Positions 28,175 to 36,838 of a DNA stretch of 64,000 bases are shown here, piece by piece. The stretch comes from Fusibacter tunisiensis. Lineage in GTDB: Bacteria; Bacillota; Clostridia; Peptostreptococcales; Acidaminobacteraceae. The notes under the pieces are model-generated. The model saw only the letters and a program-made list of their open reading frames with translations. It ran no database searches and was not told where the DNA came from. The stretch is from the NCBI RefSeq assembly GCF_016908355.1, contig NZ_JAFBDT010000004.1, forward strand, positions 1 through 64,000, written 5' to 3'. The number at the start of each line of letters is the position of its first letter. Position 1 is the first letter of the stretch. A program made the position numbers and the translations under genes.

Positions 28175-29179
28175 CTATTCTTTTTTGTTCAAAAGTAAGG
28201 CCTCTAGTTCTTCTTCGGAATAGGACCTATGCTTTTCCACAATGTGTTGATTTCGTTTATGTGTATTGGGCTTAGGCTTATTTTTGTCTTTGCTTTCTAA
28301 TTTTGTAAAATCCGAATAAGATTTTATGCCTTGATCGTAGAGGTTTTTAAACCGATTTTCTAAAAAATTAAAATTTAGGGAATTGGTTTTAAGCGCAAAG
28401 GCTTTAATAAGGTCTAAAATAGTGTCTAAAGAAAATTCGTAATCATCCAACCATCTGTCAATACATTCCATTTCCGCTTCATTTGCCAAGCGATATGGGA
28501 TCCCCAAAGTTTTTAGAACGTCTTTGTACATACTGTATCTTGTGTTGGTGTTTTTAATATAGGTTTCAATAGCTGTTAAATCCTTAAGATCTAGTTCTAA
28601 CCATTTATTTAATAGGTTGCGGACTGCTTTAATATCTCTTATATTCCGTTCCTTATATGTGATTTCAAAAGCTTTTGTAATAATGGTGGCATCGGGATAA
28701 TAATTGTCATAAAAATCTCCAATGTCACGATATAATGTGTACGAAAGTGTCTGTCCGATTACTTTTTCAACAGAATCATAGAGTTTTTTATAAGGTGTTT
28801 GTCTTTTGGTGTTTGGTTTGGAAATGGGTTTTTCCATTTTAGAGGTAAAATTGGATTGGATGTAGAGTTCTCGTACTGAAATAAATTCCACATCTGGTTC
28901 ATCGCCTGGATCTGTTTTAATCAATTTGACAATGCCCTGTTTTTCCCAGTAAACCCAAGCATCTAAAACATCTTGTATTGGGAGGTTCAGCAGAGAAGCT
29001 AATCCTTTTTGTGTCATTCGCAGCCCATCGGTACTGGATTTTGAGAGCATGAGGCCCATTAAGTAGACTTTGACGTAAGTTCCACTGGCAGAGGGCATAA
29101 AATCTGTAATGAATAAATTTTCGACACTCATTTCACCGAGATCAAATGTTGTCTCACTTTGATAAAACCCCATAGACAT
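28175..29179 (-). CDS. DnaD-domain primosome protein
   Basis: A 334-residue DnaD/DnaB-type protein that should act with the helicase loader at the origin or at restart sites. Residues about 30-110 are a winged helix (SGTYVKVYLMGLMLSKS, then GLASLLNLPIQDVLDAW). There are two DnaD-like helical repeats (about 135-210 and 215-300), the first with the YKKLYDSVEKVIGQTLS start. The tail is basic. The start codon region holds two in-frame ATGs (29179 and 29173); AAAGGAC lies before the first. No signal or membrane span. Confidence 0.87.
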   Translation of the reverse strand: MSMGFYQSETTFDLGEMSVENLFITDFMPSASGTYVKVYLMGLMLSKSSTDGLRMTQKGLASLLNLPIQDVLDAWVYWEKQGIVKLIKTDPGDEPDVEFISVRELYIQSNFTSKMEKPISKPNTKRQTPYKKLYDSVEKVIGQTLSYTLYRDIGDFYDNYYPDATIITKAFEITYKERNIRDIKAVRNLLNKWLELDLKDLTAIETYIKNTNTRYSMYKDVLKTLGIPYRLANEAEMECIDRWLDDYEFSLDTILDLIKAFALKTNSLNFNFLENRFKNLYDQGIKSYSDFTKLESKDKNKPKPNTHKRNQHIVEKHRSYSEEELEALLLNKKE

Positions 29180-29262
29180 TGTCCTTTCTAAAAGTATTTG
29201 ATATCATTATAACATCAAAGTGTAAAGGAACACTAAAAATTATAGAATAAGATAAAATTTAA

Positions 29263-29291
29263 TTTATCAAAGGGAAAACTTGTGTTATAAT
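29263..29291 (+). promoter_or_regulatory. Promoter of the M23 peptidase gene
   Basis: A weak TTTATC -35 (29263-29268), 17 bp spacer, and perfect TATAAT (29286-29291) with TGT extension. Confidence 0.65.
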
Positions 29292-29303
29292 TAAAAGGGT
29301 ATT

Positions 29304-29320
29304 TTTACAATACTATTACA
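29304..29320 (-). promoter_or_regulatory. Candidate WalR box in the M23 peptidase leader
   Basis: On the minus strand the sequence is TGTAAT-AGTAT-TGTAAA, an exact match to the TGTWAH-N5-TGTWAH consensus known for WalR in B. subtilis. It starts 12 bp after the -10, over the early transcribed region, a position typical of repression. The gene is a wall hydrolase directly upstream of walR, which fits. Confidence 0.65.
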
Positions 29321-29346
29321 ATAAAGCCAGAGATGAGGAGAATAGG

Positions 29347-31017
29347 ATGGGGAAAAGTCCAAAGCGAACGTCTAACAAGCACAAATACAAACGTTCAAAC
29401 GCCAAGTTCTATGTCAAAGGCAATAGCAAAGTAGAGCGCAGTGAAAAAATTGCGGAAACAGGTGCACGTGTGATTGCACTTTTATTTTATCCAGCTTACT
29501 TGGCTGTTAATGGCGTAAAGAAACTATTTAAGTCAAATGAGAATCAATCGAAGAAGCATCAAGCTTCTTATGTTCATAAAACTAAGAAATCATTTAACTT
29601 TTCTATGGATGTACATCAGATTACCGAACGTGTTTCAGGGGTTTTGAGAACGAAAATCCTGCCGTATATTTCAGATCATAAAATTGTTTTAGCCTCTGTA
29701 ACTGCAGCAGTCCTTGTAACAGCTGTAGGACTTTATGGGATTGGTAAGCTGAAACCAAATGATCAAATTGCTTTGGATGAACAGCCAACACATGTGGTTA
29801 GTGTCGCACCCAAGGCATCAGACGAAACAGAAAATTTAGAAAAAGAGGCGCTTACCACTGAGCACGCAACACTTCAGGGTGTTGAAGGTGCCGTTGTATC
29901 TGAACCTTCAGAGAGGGTTGGAGATGCTGTTCAAGAAATACCTCAAGTGAAAGTGTTAAGTGCGGCATCGGTTAAGACCTATCAAGTGCTTTCAAATGGA
30001 AAACCAGTTGCAAATTTCCGGACAGAAAATGAAGCTGAACGCATGCTTGATGCACTTAAAGCAGAATTTACATCTGGAACTGAATCTGAAATTTTAGAAG
30101 TTTATTTTTATGAAAATGTGACAATTAAGCCAGCCTATTTAGACATCGTTGGCTTTGAAGGATATGATGAAGTTTCGGATGCCTTGACTTATGTTAGAAA
30201 AGGAACGAAGCAAGAAAAAACGCATAAAGTTCAAAAAGGTGAGAACTATTGGGTAATTGCCCAATACTATGGCGTTACACCTGAAGATTTGGAAGCGGCA
30301 AATCCCAATGTAAAACCGGAAGCCCTTCAAATTGGAATGGAGATCAGTCTGGTTGTACCAAAACCTCTGATTACAGTTGTAACAGTAGAAAATGAAGTTT
30401 ATTCAGATCGAATCGCTTTTGATGTAACCTATGAGTCCACAAGTTCTTTGTATAAGGGTGAAAGCAAGACAAAAGTCAGCGGCTCTTATGGTGAACGTGT
30501 CATAGAAGCAGAAGTTTTAAAACAAAATGGACGTGAAATTGTACGTAAAGTGCTTTCAGAGGAAGTGGTAAAAGAGCCTCAGACGAAAGTGGTTTATCAG
30601 GGGACAAAAGATCCACCACCCCGTATAGGAACAGGAACCTATATTCATCCGACGTCTAGGGGGCCAGTTACTTCAAACTTCGGATGGCGAACGTTGAGAG
30701 GTAAAAGTGATTACCATACTGGTATTGATATAGGAATTTCCACTGGAACCAGTGTAAAGGCTGTTGACGGTGGTGTCGTAACTGCAGTTGGTTATAACAA
30801 ATCTTTGGGGTATTATGTTTTTGTGGATCATGGTGCAAATGTAAGTTCAAAATACTTGCATTTAAGTAAAATTTTAGTAAGCCGTGGCGAGAAAATTTTT
30901 CAAGGACAGACGATTGCTAAAAGTGGTAATACAGGAAATAGTACAGGCCCACATTTACATTTAGAGATTTTGATCAACAATGTGCCGCAAAATCCAAAGA
31001 ATTATATTAAATTTTAA
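29347..31017 (+). CDS. M23 peptidase with LysM and G5 domains
   Basis: A 556-residue membrane-anchored wall endopeptidase. Order: a basic cytoplasmic N-terminus (1-110), one membrane span (about 113-135), a low-complexity linker, a YcfA-like segment, a LysM domain (about 296-340, HKVQKGENYWVIAQYYGV), a G5 domain (about 345-420), then a LytM/M23 domain. Zinc ligands His457 and Asp461 (YHTGIDIG) and the catalytic His536/His538 pair (HLHLEI) are present. GAGGAGAATAGG lies before ATG. It is followed by a terminator and walR. A WalR-type box sits in its leader. Confidence 0.92.
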   Translation: MGKSPKRTSNKHKYKRSNAKFYVKGNSKVERSEKIAETGARVIALLFYPAYLAVNGVKKLFKSNENQSKKHQASYVHKTKKSFNFSMDVHQITERVSGVLRTKILPYISDHKIVLASVTAAVLVTAVGLYGIGKLKPNDQIALDEQPTHVVSVAPKASDETENLEKEALTTEHATLQGVEGAVVSEPSERVGDAVQEIPQVKVLSAASVKTYQVLSNGKPVANFRTENEAERMLDALKAEFTSGTESEILEVYFYENVTIKPAYLDIVGFEGYDEVSDALTYVRKGTKQEKTHKVQKGENYWVIAQYYGVTPEDLEAANPNVKPEALQIGMEISLVVPKPLITVVTVENEVYSDRIAFDVTYESTSSLYKGESKTKVSGSYGERVIEAEVLKQNGREIVRKVLSEEVVKEPQTKVVYQGTKDPPPRIGTGTYIHPTSRGPVTSNFGWRTLRGKSDYHTGIDIGISTGTSVKAVDGGVVTAVGYNKSLGYYVFVDHGANVSSKYLHLSKILVSRGEKIFQGQTIAKSGNTGNSTGPHLHLEILINNVPQNPKNYIKF

Positions 31018-31019
31018 CG

Positions 31020-31051
31020 AAAAAGCGGGTCATAGACTCGCTTTTTTTTAA
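31020..31051 (+). terminator. Intrinsic terminator after the M23 peptidase gene
   Basis: AAAAGCGGGTC ... GACTCGCTTTT with one wobble pair, loop ATA, then a T run. It isolates walR from the peptidase gene. Confidence 0.85.
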
Positions 31052-31104
31052 TATATCCTATAGAATTGTATTGAAGAGTGTTGTCCTAGTGAAGGAGGCG
31101 TACC

Positions 31105-31803
31105 ATGAGTAAAAGAATTTTAGTTGTAGACGATGAAAAACCGATATCAGATATTATTAAATTTAATTTAGTTAAAGAAGGATATGACGTGGAAACTGCT
31201 TTTGATGGCGAAGAAGCGCTCAAAAAAGTATATCAATTTCAACCGGACTTGGTCCTTTTAGATGTGATGCTCCCTAAATTGGATGGCTTTCAGGTGCTCA
31301 GAAAAATTAGAGAGGGTTTTAGCATGCCAGTCATTATGCTTACAGCCAAAGAAGAAGAAGTGGATAAGGTTCTTGGATTTGAGCTGGGATCAGATGATTA
31401 TATAACAAAACCATTTGGGATGCGGGAATTGATTGCTCGGGTGAAAGCAAACTTGAGACGTATGGATATTGCTGCAGTTGATTCTCAAAATGGGAGTGGA
31501 CATGTGGTAACAGCCAGTGGCTTAAGCATAGATATAGACCGGTATGAAGTGACTAAAGAAGGTGAAGTTGTTGAATTAACATTACGTGAATTTGAACTTT
31601 TAAAATTCCTGGCCACACAAGCCAACCAAATATTTACAAGGGAACAACTTTTAAAAGATGTTTGGGGTTATGAATATTTTGGTGATATCAGGACTGTTGA
31701 TGTTACAGTGAGACGACTTAGAGAGAAAATAGAACCAGATTCGAGCAATCCTACTTATATTGTGACTAAGCGGGGTGTGGGTTATTATTTTAAAAAGAAT
31801 TAG
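31105..31803 (+). CDS. walR: Response regulator WalR (YycF)
   Basis: OmpR-family regulator that controls cell-wall hydrolase genes. The 232-residue protein has a receiver domain (phospho-acceptor Asp53 in LLDVMLP) with the KPFGMREL output face, and a C-terminal winged helix (about 135-232) with the REFELLKFLA and DVTVRRLREKIE segments. The WalK kinase gene follows 11 bases downstream, and walH, walI and walJ homologues lie beyond. This conserved order is the main reason for the specific name. AAGGAGGCG precedes ATG. Confidence 0.93.
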   Translation: MSKRILVVDDEKPISDIIKFNLVKEGYDVETAFDGEEALKKVYQFQPDLVLLDVMLPKLDGFQVLRKIREGFSMPVIMLTAKEEEVDKVLGFELGSDDYITKPFGMRELIARVKANLRRMDIAAVDSQNGSGHVVTASGLSIDIDRYEVTKEGEVVELTLREFELLKFLATQANQIFTREQLLKDVWGYEYFGDIRTVDVTVRRLREKIEPDSSNPTYIVTKRGVGYYFKKN

Positions 31804-31814
31804 GCGGCGTCTAT

Positions 31815-33584
31815 ATGTTTAAAAGCATTCGTATGCGTTTTACAATTATATATTTTATGCTGGTATTTGTTGCAATGATATTTGCCGGCGTATTTATTGT
31901 GCGCGCATATGAAGCGTATAATCTGGATATTGTTTCCACAAGATTGGATGATATTTCAAAAATTATGCAATCCGAACTTACAAAAATTGAAACGGATGAT
32001 TTGTCATCGGTAAAAGTTCTTTTAAAAGAGACCATTGACAGACATGCAGATATTGGGTTGCGAGAAGAAATCTATATCGTTGATCAGAGCACTCAAGAAA
32101 TTTTGGCAACCAGTACAGAAAATACTGGAAGGCCTGTTTCAGAAGTTTTAAATACGGAACTTGTTGTTGAAGGGTTAATTGGCAAAACTGTGGAACGCAA
32201 CTTCGAACTTTCAAATGAGGTTCGGACCAAAGATAAAGTCTATCCAATTTTTTATCGAAATGATCAAATAGGACTTATGTATTTAAGGTATGACTTAAAT
32301 GATATATACGGGACTCTTGAACGGACGCGTATGATTATTATTCAGTCATTGATGCTGTCATTGATCTTGGCCATTGTCATTGGATTTTTTCTTTCAAAAA
32401 GCATCACGGATCCAATTAATGAGATTACACAACGTGCTGGTAAATTGGCCGAAGGAGATTTTAATCAAACTGTAGAAGTTTATTCAGATGATGAAATTGG
32501 AACACTTTCTCAAACCTTTAATTTCTTAACAGGGGAATTGAAAAAATACGTTTCTGAAATTTCCAGTGAGAAAAGCAAACTTGAAGCAATTATAAATTAT
32601 ATGGAAGATGGCCTTATCGCTATTAACGCAGAGGGTCAAATCATACACTGTAATCCTAAAGCTGGAGCCCTTTTAACACTAGACGGTGACTTTGATGAAG
32701 ATATCATTGGAGACTTACTATCGATATACAGTTCTGGGAAATTGACCAATGGTATTGGGTCTAAAAATATCACGTACAATAGACGCATCTTAAAGGTGAA
32801 TTTTGCCCCATTTTTAGACGAATCTTCAAATAAGATGGGGGTCGTTTTTGTACTTCAAGATATTACGGAGTCAGAAAAGCTGGAAAATATGCGCCGAGAA
32901 TTTGTTGCAAATGTCTCGCATGAACTTAAAACGCCTCTTACAAGTATCAAGAGTTACACCGAAACCTTACTTGAAGGTGGGGTGGATGATCCTGAGATGC
33001 AAAACACTTTTTTAGGGGTTGTGAATTCAGAAGCTGATCGTATGTCCAGATTGGTCCGAGATTTACTTGAACTGAGTAATTTTGATTCGGATACTGTTCA
33101 ACTGAAATTAAATAAAGTAGACATAAATCAGTTGTTGGATCAGTGCATCTTAAAACTAAAAGCAACTGCCGATCAAAAGGGACATGTATTTATAAAGAGA
33201 TACCATGACTATCAAGTAAATGCTAATTTAGACGGTGACAAAATTGAACAACTGCTTTTAAATATTATGTCAAATGCGATAAAATATTCTGACGCCAAGT
33301 CTGAAATTGTTGTGGATTTAAGAGAAGGACATACGGAGACTTTTTTTGATATTGTTATAACGGATAATGGAATTGGCATACCTGAAACAGATTTAAATCG
33401 AATTTTTGAAAGATTTTACCGTGTGGATAAGGCAAGATCTAGAGAACTTGGTGGTACTGGATTGGGACTTTCCATTGCAAAAGAAATTGTTGAATCTCAC
33501 GGTGGGTTAATACACATTGACTCTGAATATGGCTTTGGAACAAAAGTAACCATATCACTTCCCTTTGACCGAAAAAATGTGTAA
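31815..33584 (+). CDS. walK: Sensor histidine kinase WalK (YycG)
   Basis: A 589-residue membrane kinase that senses wall status and phosphorylates WalR. It has two membrane spans (about 10-30 and 172-195) enclosing an extracellular loop, a HAMP domain (about 196-250), a PAS domain (about 255-355), and the HisKA domain with His369 in NVSHELKTP. A HATPase domain has NIMSNAIKYS, TDNGIGIP and GTGLGLSI. All kinase motifs are intact. AGGCGG is found 8 bases before the start. Length is close to that of B. subtilis WalK. Confidence 0.94.
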   Translation: MFKSIRMRFTIIYFMLVFVAMIFAGVFIVRAYEAYNLDIVSTRLDDISKIMQSELTKIETDDLSSVKVLLKETIDRHADIGLREEIYIVDQSTQEILATSTENTGRPVSEVLNTELVVEGLIGKTVERNFELSNEVRTKDKVYPIFYRNDQIGLMYLRYDLNDIYGTLERTRMIIIQSLMLSLILAIVIGFFLSKSITDPINEITQRAGKLAEGDFNQTVEVYSDDEIGTLSQTFNFLTGELKKYVSEISSEKSKLEAIINYMEDGLIAINAEGQIIHCNPKAGALLTLDGDFDEDIIGDLLSIYSSGKLTNGIGSKNITYNRRILKVNFAPFLDESSNKMGVVFVLQDITESEKLENMRREFVANVSHELKTPLTSIKSYTETLLEGGVDDPEMQNTFLGVVNSEADRMSRLVRDLLELSNFDSDTVQLKLNKVDINQLLDQCILKLKATADQKGHVFIKRYHDYQVNANLDGDKIEQLLLNIMSNAIKYSDAKSEIVVDLREGHTETFFDIVITDNGIGIPETDLNRIFERFYRVDKARSRELGGTGLGLSIAKEIVESHGGLIHIDSEYGFGTKVTISLPFDRKNV

Positions 33585-33601
33585 TTGTGTTTTAAATCGT
33601 A

Positions 33602-33618
33602 TGTAATGGTGTTGTAAT
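33602..33618 (+). promoter_or_regulatory. Candidate WalR box upstream of the walH operon
   Basis: TGTAAT-GGTGT-TGTAAT, a perfect TGTWAH-N5-TGTWAH direct repeat on the coding strand. Its end lies exactly 10 bp before the -10 at 33629, so it covers the place of the missing -35, as expected for an activator-dependent promoter. Confidence 0.7.
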
Positions 33619-33628
33619 ATAAATTGTG

Positions 33629-33634
33629 TATAAT
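33629..33634 (+). promoter_or_regulatory. -10 element of the secreted-protein/walH/walI/walJ operon
   Basis: A perfect TATAAT, with no -35 hexamer 17 bp upstream (ATGGTG there). Recognition is therefore expected to need the adjacent WalR-type box. Confidence 0.6.
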
Positions 33635-33678
33635 TAAAAGGATTACAAGGTAACTATTTTTGATTTTGGAGGCAAAGG

Positions 33679-34494
33679 ATGTTTCGTAAAACCACACTCA
33701 CAATTTCATTATGTGTGCTATTGAGTTTGATGATTGGCACATTTGGTTTTGCAAGTGAGACTGGACAAGGTCGGTCTGTATCTGCTGAAGATATCATCGT
33801 TGCCGAGCCAATTTCTACTGAAATAATGGCAGATAAAACGATTTTTATAAATGTAAATATAGTAGATACAATTGTAGATGAAACGCCTGTTCAGGTTTCT
33901 CTGGTGCGATTGAATCAGAACTTAGATATTTTGGAAGCGATTAGAGACCGTCTTAATGTTTCAATTATGCGAGTTATGCCTGGATCTGCTTTAAACAATA
34001 GGTCGGTTCAAATGAATCGTGTCTATTCAATGGAAGAAAGCCAAGATTCTGAGACTTATGAAACTGAAGTGACGCTCATTAATCGATATTTTGAAATAAA
34101 AGATCAAATGGACAAAAATCAAGCATCTTTACTTGAGATTAATAGTGTCTATGGGTTTGATTCCATGCTTGAACGGTCAGAAGAAGCGTCCAAGTTATCG
34201 CCTGAAGCACTAGAAGTTTATATGGACTGGATGGATTTGAAAACAGAGCAGACTTTGCTTAAAAATGAGTATATACAAGTTGCAGGACAGTACCTTGAAT
34301 TGTTTGAAACTGTTATTTACAGTAACCAGATAGACCGTATGAACTTTAGTGATGAACTTAAGCCACTTTCTGTAGGCACATACGCTTTAAGATTTACAGA
34401 TTCAGAGGGCAAACTGATTAAGCAAATTGATTTAAAAGTTACTGTAAAGGAGTCAAGCTTAGTGCCTTTAATGCCATTAAATTCTGCGAACTGA
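33679..34494 (+). CDS. Secreted protein of the walHIJ operon, unknown
   Basis: A 271-residue protein with a clear signal peptide (hydrophobic stretch about 7-24, cleavage probably after FGFAS) and no further membrane span. The mature part is helical in the centre (about 110-215, including LEINSVYGFDSMLERSEEASKL) and beta-rich at the ends. The last segment, VGTYALRFTDSEGKLIKQ, is Ig- or FN3-like. I do not recognise the family. It is the first gene after the WalR-box promoter and ends 14 bases before walH, so it is a candidate new member of the Wal signalling system at the wall side. Confidence 0.8.
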   Translation: MFRKTTLTISLCVLLSLMIGTFGFASETGQGRSVSAEDIIVAEPISTEIMADKTIFINVNIVDTIVDETPVQVSLVRLNQNLDILEAIRDRLNVSIMRVMPGSALNNRSVQMNRVYSMEESQDSETYETEVTLINRYFEIKDQMDKNQASLLEINSVYGFDSMLERSEEASKLSPEALEVYMDWMDLKTEQTLLKNEYIQVAGQYLELFETVIYSNQIDRMNFSDELKPLSVGTYALRFTDSEGKLIKQIDLKVTVKESSLVPLMPLNSAN

Positions 34495-34508
34495 TAAAGG
34501 AGCATTAC

Positions 34509-35951
34509 ATGGGATTTTCCAAAGAGAAAATAAAGTCCATGGTGATTATTGGATTGTTTTTCATAACCCTGATTTTAACACAGTGGGTTATGTATGATGG
34601 GTTGTTCGCAGGCAACATCGATACGTCAGATGTTGAAGTGAAGTCGACTCAATTGTCTAAGTATATAAACCCTCAAAGTTATCAAATTAGCTTTGGGGGT
34701 CTTTCATATACACGGGTTTATGACACACGGGTTCAAAATGAAATTTGGCAATCCGTACACCCCGTTTTACGCGACGTCTTTATGAACTATAAAACTTTAG
34801 AAGCTGTTGAATCATTTGAGTATATTCAATATTTTAAAGATCAAAGTATACTTCTTGAAATGCCGATAGACTTAACGATTCAGCAATTTTGTGAAGTCTA
34901 TGGTTTAGAAGTGCCACCACTTGATGTTTCAGATATTTATTTAACTGAATTTATTTTAAACAATCGAAATCGTCAGTTGGTATTGGTCTATGATGGTGTG
35001 ACGGAAACCTATTATAAGTTAGATTATGGCACAATTGCTTTTGATTTAAGTGAGGTTATAGAAAAGGTTGAACAATCGGATTTTATTGAATACCGAAAAA
35101 TTTCGGACAGGTACAGTCTTTCAAGTACTGTAGATGAAAGTTATAATCAAGATAATTACCAATTGATTCCCTTCCAATATGGAAAAGTCGTGCCAATGAT
35201 TCGCATACAAAATGAAATTGTTTTTGTGGATCAGGAACCGGCTACTGGATTTGGAGACATTTCAAGAACTGTATTTGGGAACAGAATGGATTTTGTTAAA
35301 AAATTAAAAGATGTAAGTGGGTCTACCATATACATGTACGGCTATGGGGAGAAAATATTAACACTTTCACCGAGTGGTCCAATCGTGTTTCAAAAAGAAG
35401 TTGAAAACGCCAGTGAAATACAGTTGACGTTCATCGAGGCTTTTCACATTGCAGCTGGAAAACTTGAGCGTTTTGGGTATTCTCCAGAGCATATTTTTTT
35501 AACGGATTATCAACTGACAGACGACGTTCATACTTTTGCTTTCAATTATAAGATTGGGGATTATGCTGTTGCCATAGAAAATTCAGGTGGAAATCCAATT
35601 CAAATCACCGTTAGTGGCGACCAAGTAACGCGTGTTTATAAGGATTTAAAGAAATTTGTTGTGCAATTGGGCAACACAGGTGTAGACCGGTTGTATGCAA
35701 TTGATGAATGTATTGAAAATAACTATTTGGAAGTAAGCCTTTATTATTTACAAGACAACAACATTTATGATTCAGCGCTTGAAAATATGGCATATTATTT
35801 CCCAATTAGAAGTGCGATTGAACATGTAGAGTTGGTTTATACGAAAGTAAATGTAATGGATGTTATGACACCCGCTTGGCATGTGGAAATTAGCGGACGG
35901 GTTTACGTGTTTAATGCCTACACTGGGACATTGATTAAAACATATCGGTAA
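34509..35951 (+). CDS. walH: WalH/YycH-family regulator of WalK
   Basis: A 480-residue membrane-anchored extracellular protein. In Bacillus, YycH inhibits the WalK kinase through its membrane span. Residues 9-30 form the single span (KSMVIIGLFFITLILTQWVMYDGLF region); the rest should lie outside the membrane. The YycH fold is poorly conserved, so identification rests on the topology, the length and the position after walRK and before a YycI-like gene. AAAGGAGC precedes the ATG. Confidence 0.83.
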   Translation: MGFSKEKIKSMVIIGLFFITLILTQWVMYDGLFAGNIDTSDVEVKSTQLSKYINPQSYQISFGGLSYTRVYDTRVQNEIWQSVHPVLRDVFMNYKTLEAVESFEYIQYFKDQSILLEMPIDLTIQQFCEVYGLEVPPLDVSDIYLTEFILNNRNRQLVLVYDGVTETYYKLDYGTIAFDLSEVIEKVEQSDFIEYRKISDRYSLSSTVDESYNQDNYQLIPFQYGKVVPMIRIQNEIVFVDQEPATGFGDISRTVFGNRMDFVKKLKDVSGSTIYMYGYGEKILTLSPSGPIVFQKEVENASEIQLTFIEAFHIAAGKLERFGYSPEHIFLTDYQLTDDVHTFAFNYKIGDYAVAIENSGGNPIQITVSGDQVTRVYKDLKKFVVQLGNTGVDRLYAIDECIENNYLEVSLYYLQDNNIYDSALENMAYYFPIRSAIEHVELVYTKVNVMDVMTPAWHVEISGRVYVFNAYTGTLIKTYR

Positions 35952-35961
35952 TGAGGTGCTT

Positions 35962-36825
35962 ATGGATTGGCCAAAGATTAAGAATATTATCATAGGACTA
36001 TTGGTTATTACCAACCTCATGTTGGGTTTCATTATAATGGAAGATTTAATTTTATTTAATTCCATGAGAACTTCAAATATTCGGGATGTTATGACCCTGT
36101 ACCATCAAAATGGAATTGACAGTTCTGTAGATTTGGAAGAACTTAGGTTTCCACTTTCAGTTTCCTCTGTTGAATTAGAATTTATACCGATACCAGAGCA
36201 GACAATTCAGTTGTTTTTGGGACCAGGTTATGTAGCAGAATCGAATCGGTTTTTAAATGAGAATTCGGTTGTGTACCATAATAGAATGACATTCGTATGG
36301 GCACTCACTGCACATGAAGGCCGAGTCTTGCAGGATAAGGGACAAAATTTAAGGTGGTTTAAAACACTATCTGAAGCTGAAAGTCAAGCTTTAATTTTGT
36401 TGGCTGAAGAATTTTTTACCCAGAAATCGGTAGAGGTTGAATATGATTTGGTAAGTGCCAGACAGCTAGGAGACTACAGTTTGGTGGAGTTGGTCCAAAC
36501 AGTTAATGGGTTAATACTTGAAGAAAATAGAACTCTAATATGGTTGTATCAGGATGAAGTTGTAGGCTACAAATTAAGTTGGCCTGTTACGGTTCATGGC
36601 ACTGATGTGGCAAAATATGATATAATTCAATTGGATGCTGCACTTTATTCAGCGCTTTCTTATTTAAGTGAAGGCGACTCAATAGAAGACATTTCTTTGG
36701 TTTATAAGTTGAATGACAGTCGTTTTCAAGTGAGTAATTTAATTTCTGGAGAAGCACTTCCATATTATCGAATACAGACAGTAAAAGGTGAGATTGTTTA
36801 TATACAGGCAGTCGAGACGCCTTAG
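35962..36825 (+). CDS. walI: WalI/YycI-family regulator of WalK
   Basis: A 287-residue single-span protein opening with MDWPKIKNIIIGLLVITNL, close to the MDWxxTK start of YycI proteins, then an extracellular domain. In Bacillus, YycI works with YycH to restrain WalK. ATG 35962 follows GAGGTG; a GTG at 35956 sits inside that site. It lies 10 bases after walH and 13 before walJ. Because similarity between members is low, the name comes from the N-terminus and gene order. Confidence 0.84.
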   Translation: MDWPKIKNIIIGLLVITNLMLGFIIMEDLILFNSMRTSNIRDVMTLYHQNGIDSSVDLEELRFPLSVSSVELEFIPIPEQTIQLFLGPGYVAESNRFLNENSVVYHNRMTFVWALTAHEGRVLQDKGQNLRWFKTLSEAESQALILLAEEFFTQKSVEVEYDLVSARQLGDYSLVELVQTVNGLILEENRTLIWLYQDEVVGYKLSWPVTVHGTDVAKYDIIQLDAALYSALSYLSEGDSIEDISLVYKLNDSRFQVSNLISGEALPYYRIQTVKGEIVYIQAVETP

Positions 36826-36838
36826 AAAGAGGTAACAT

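Noticed and set aside
33602-33618. PhoP/PhoB box instead of WalR box
   Set aside because: PhoP sites use TTAACA-like repeats with 4-6 base spacing and several copies. The paired TGTWAH units spaced by 5, next to walRK and at wall genes, favour WalR, though PhoP is not fully excluded.
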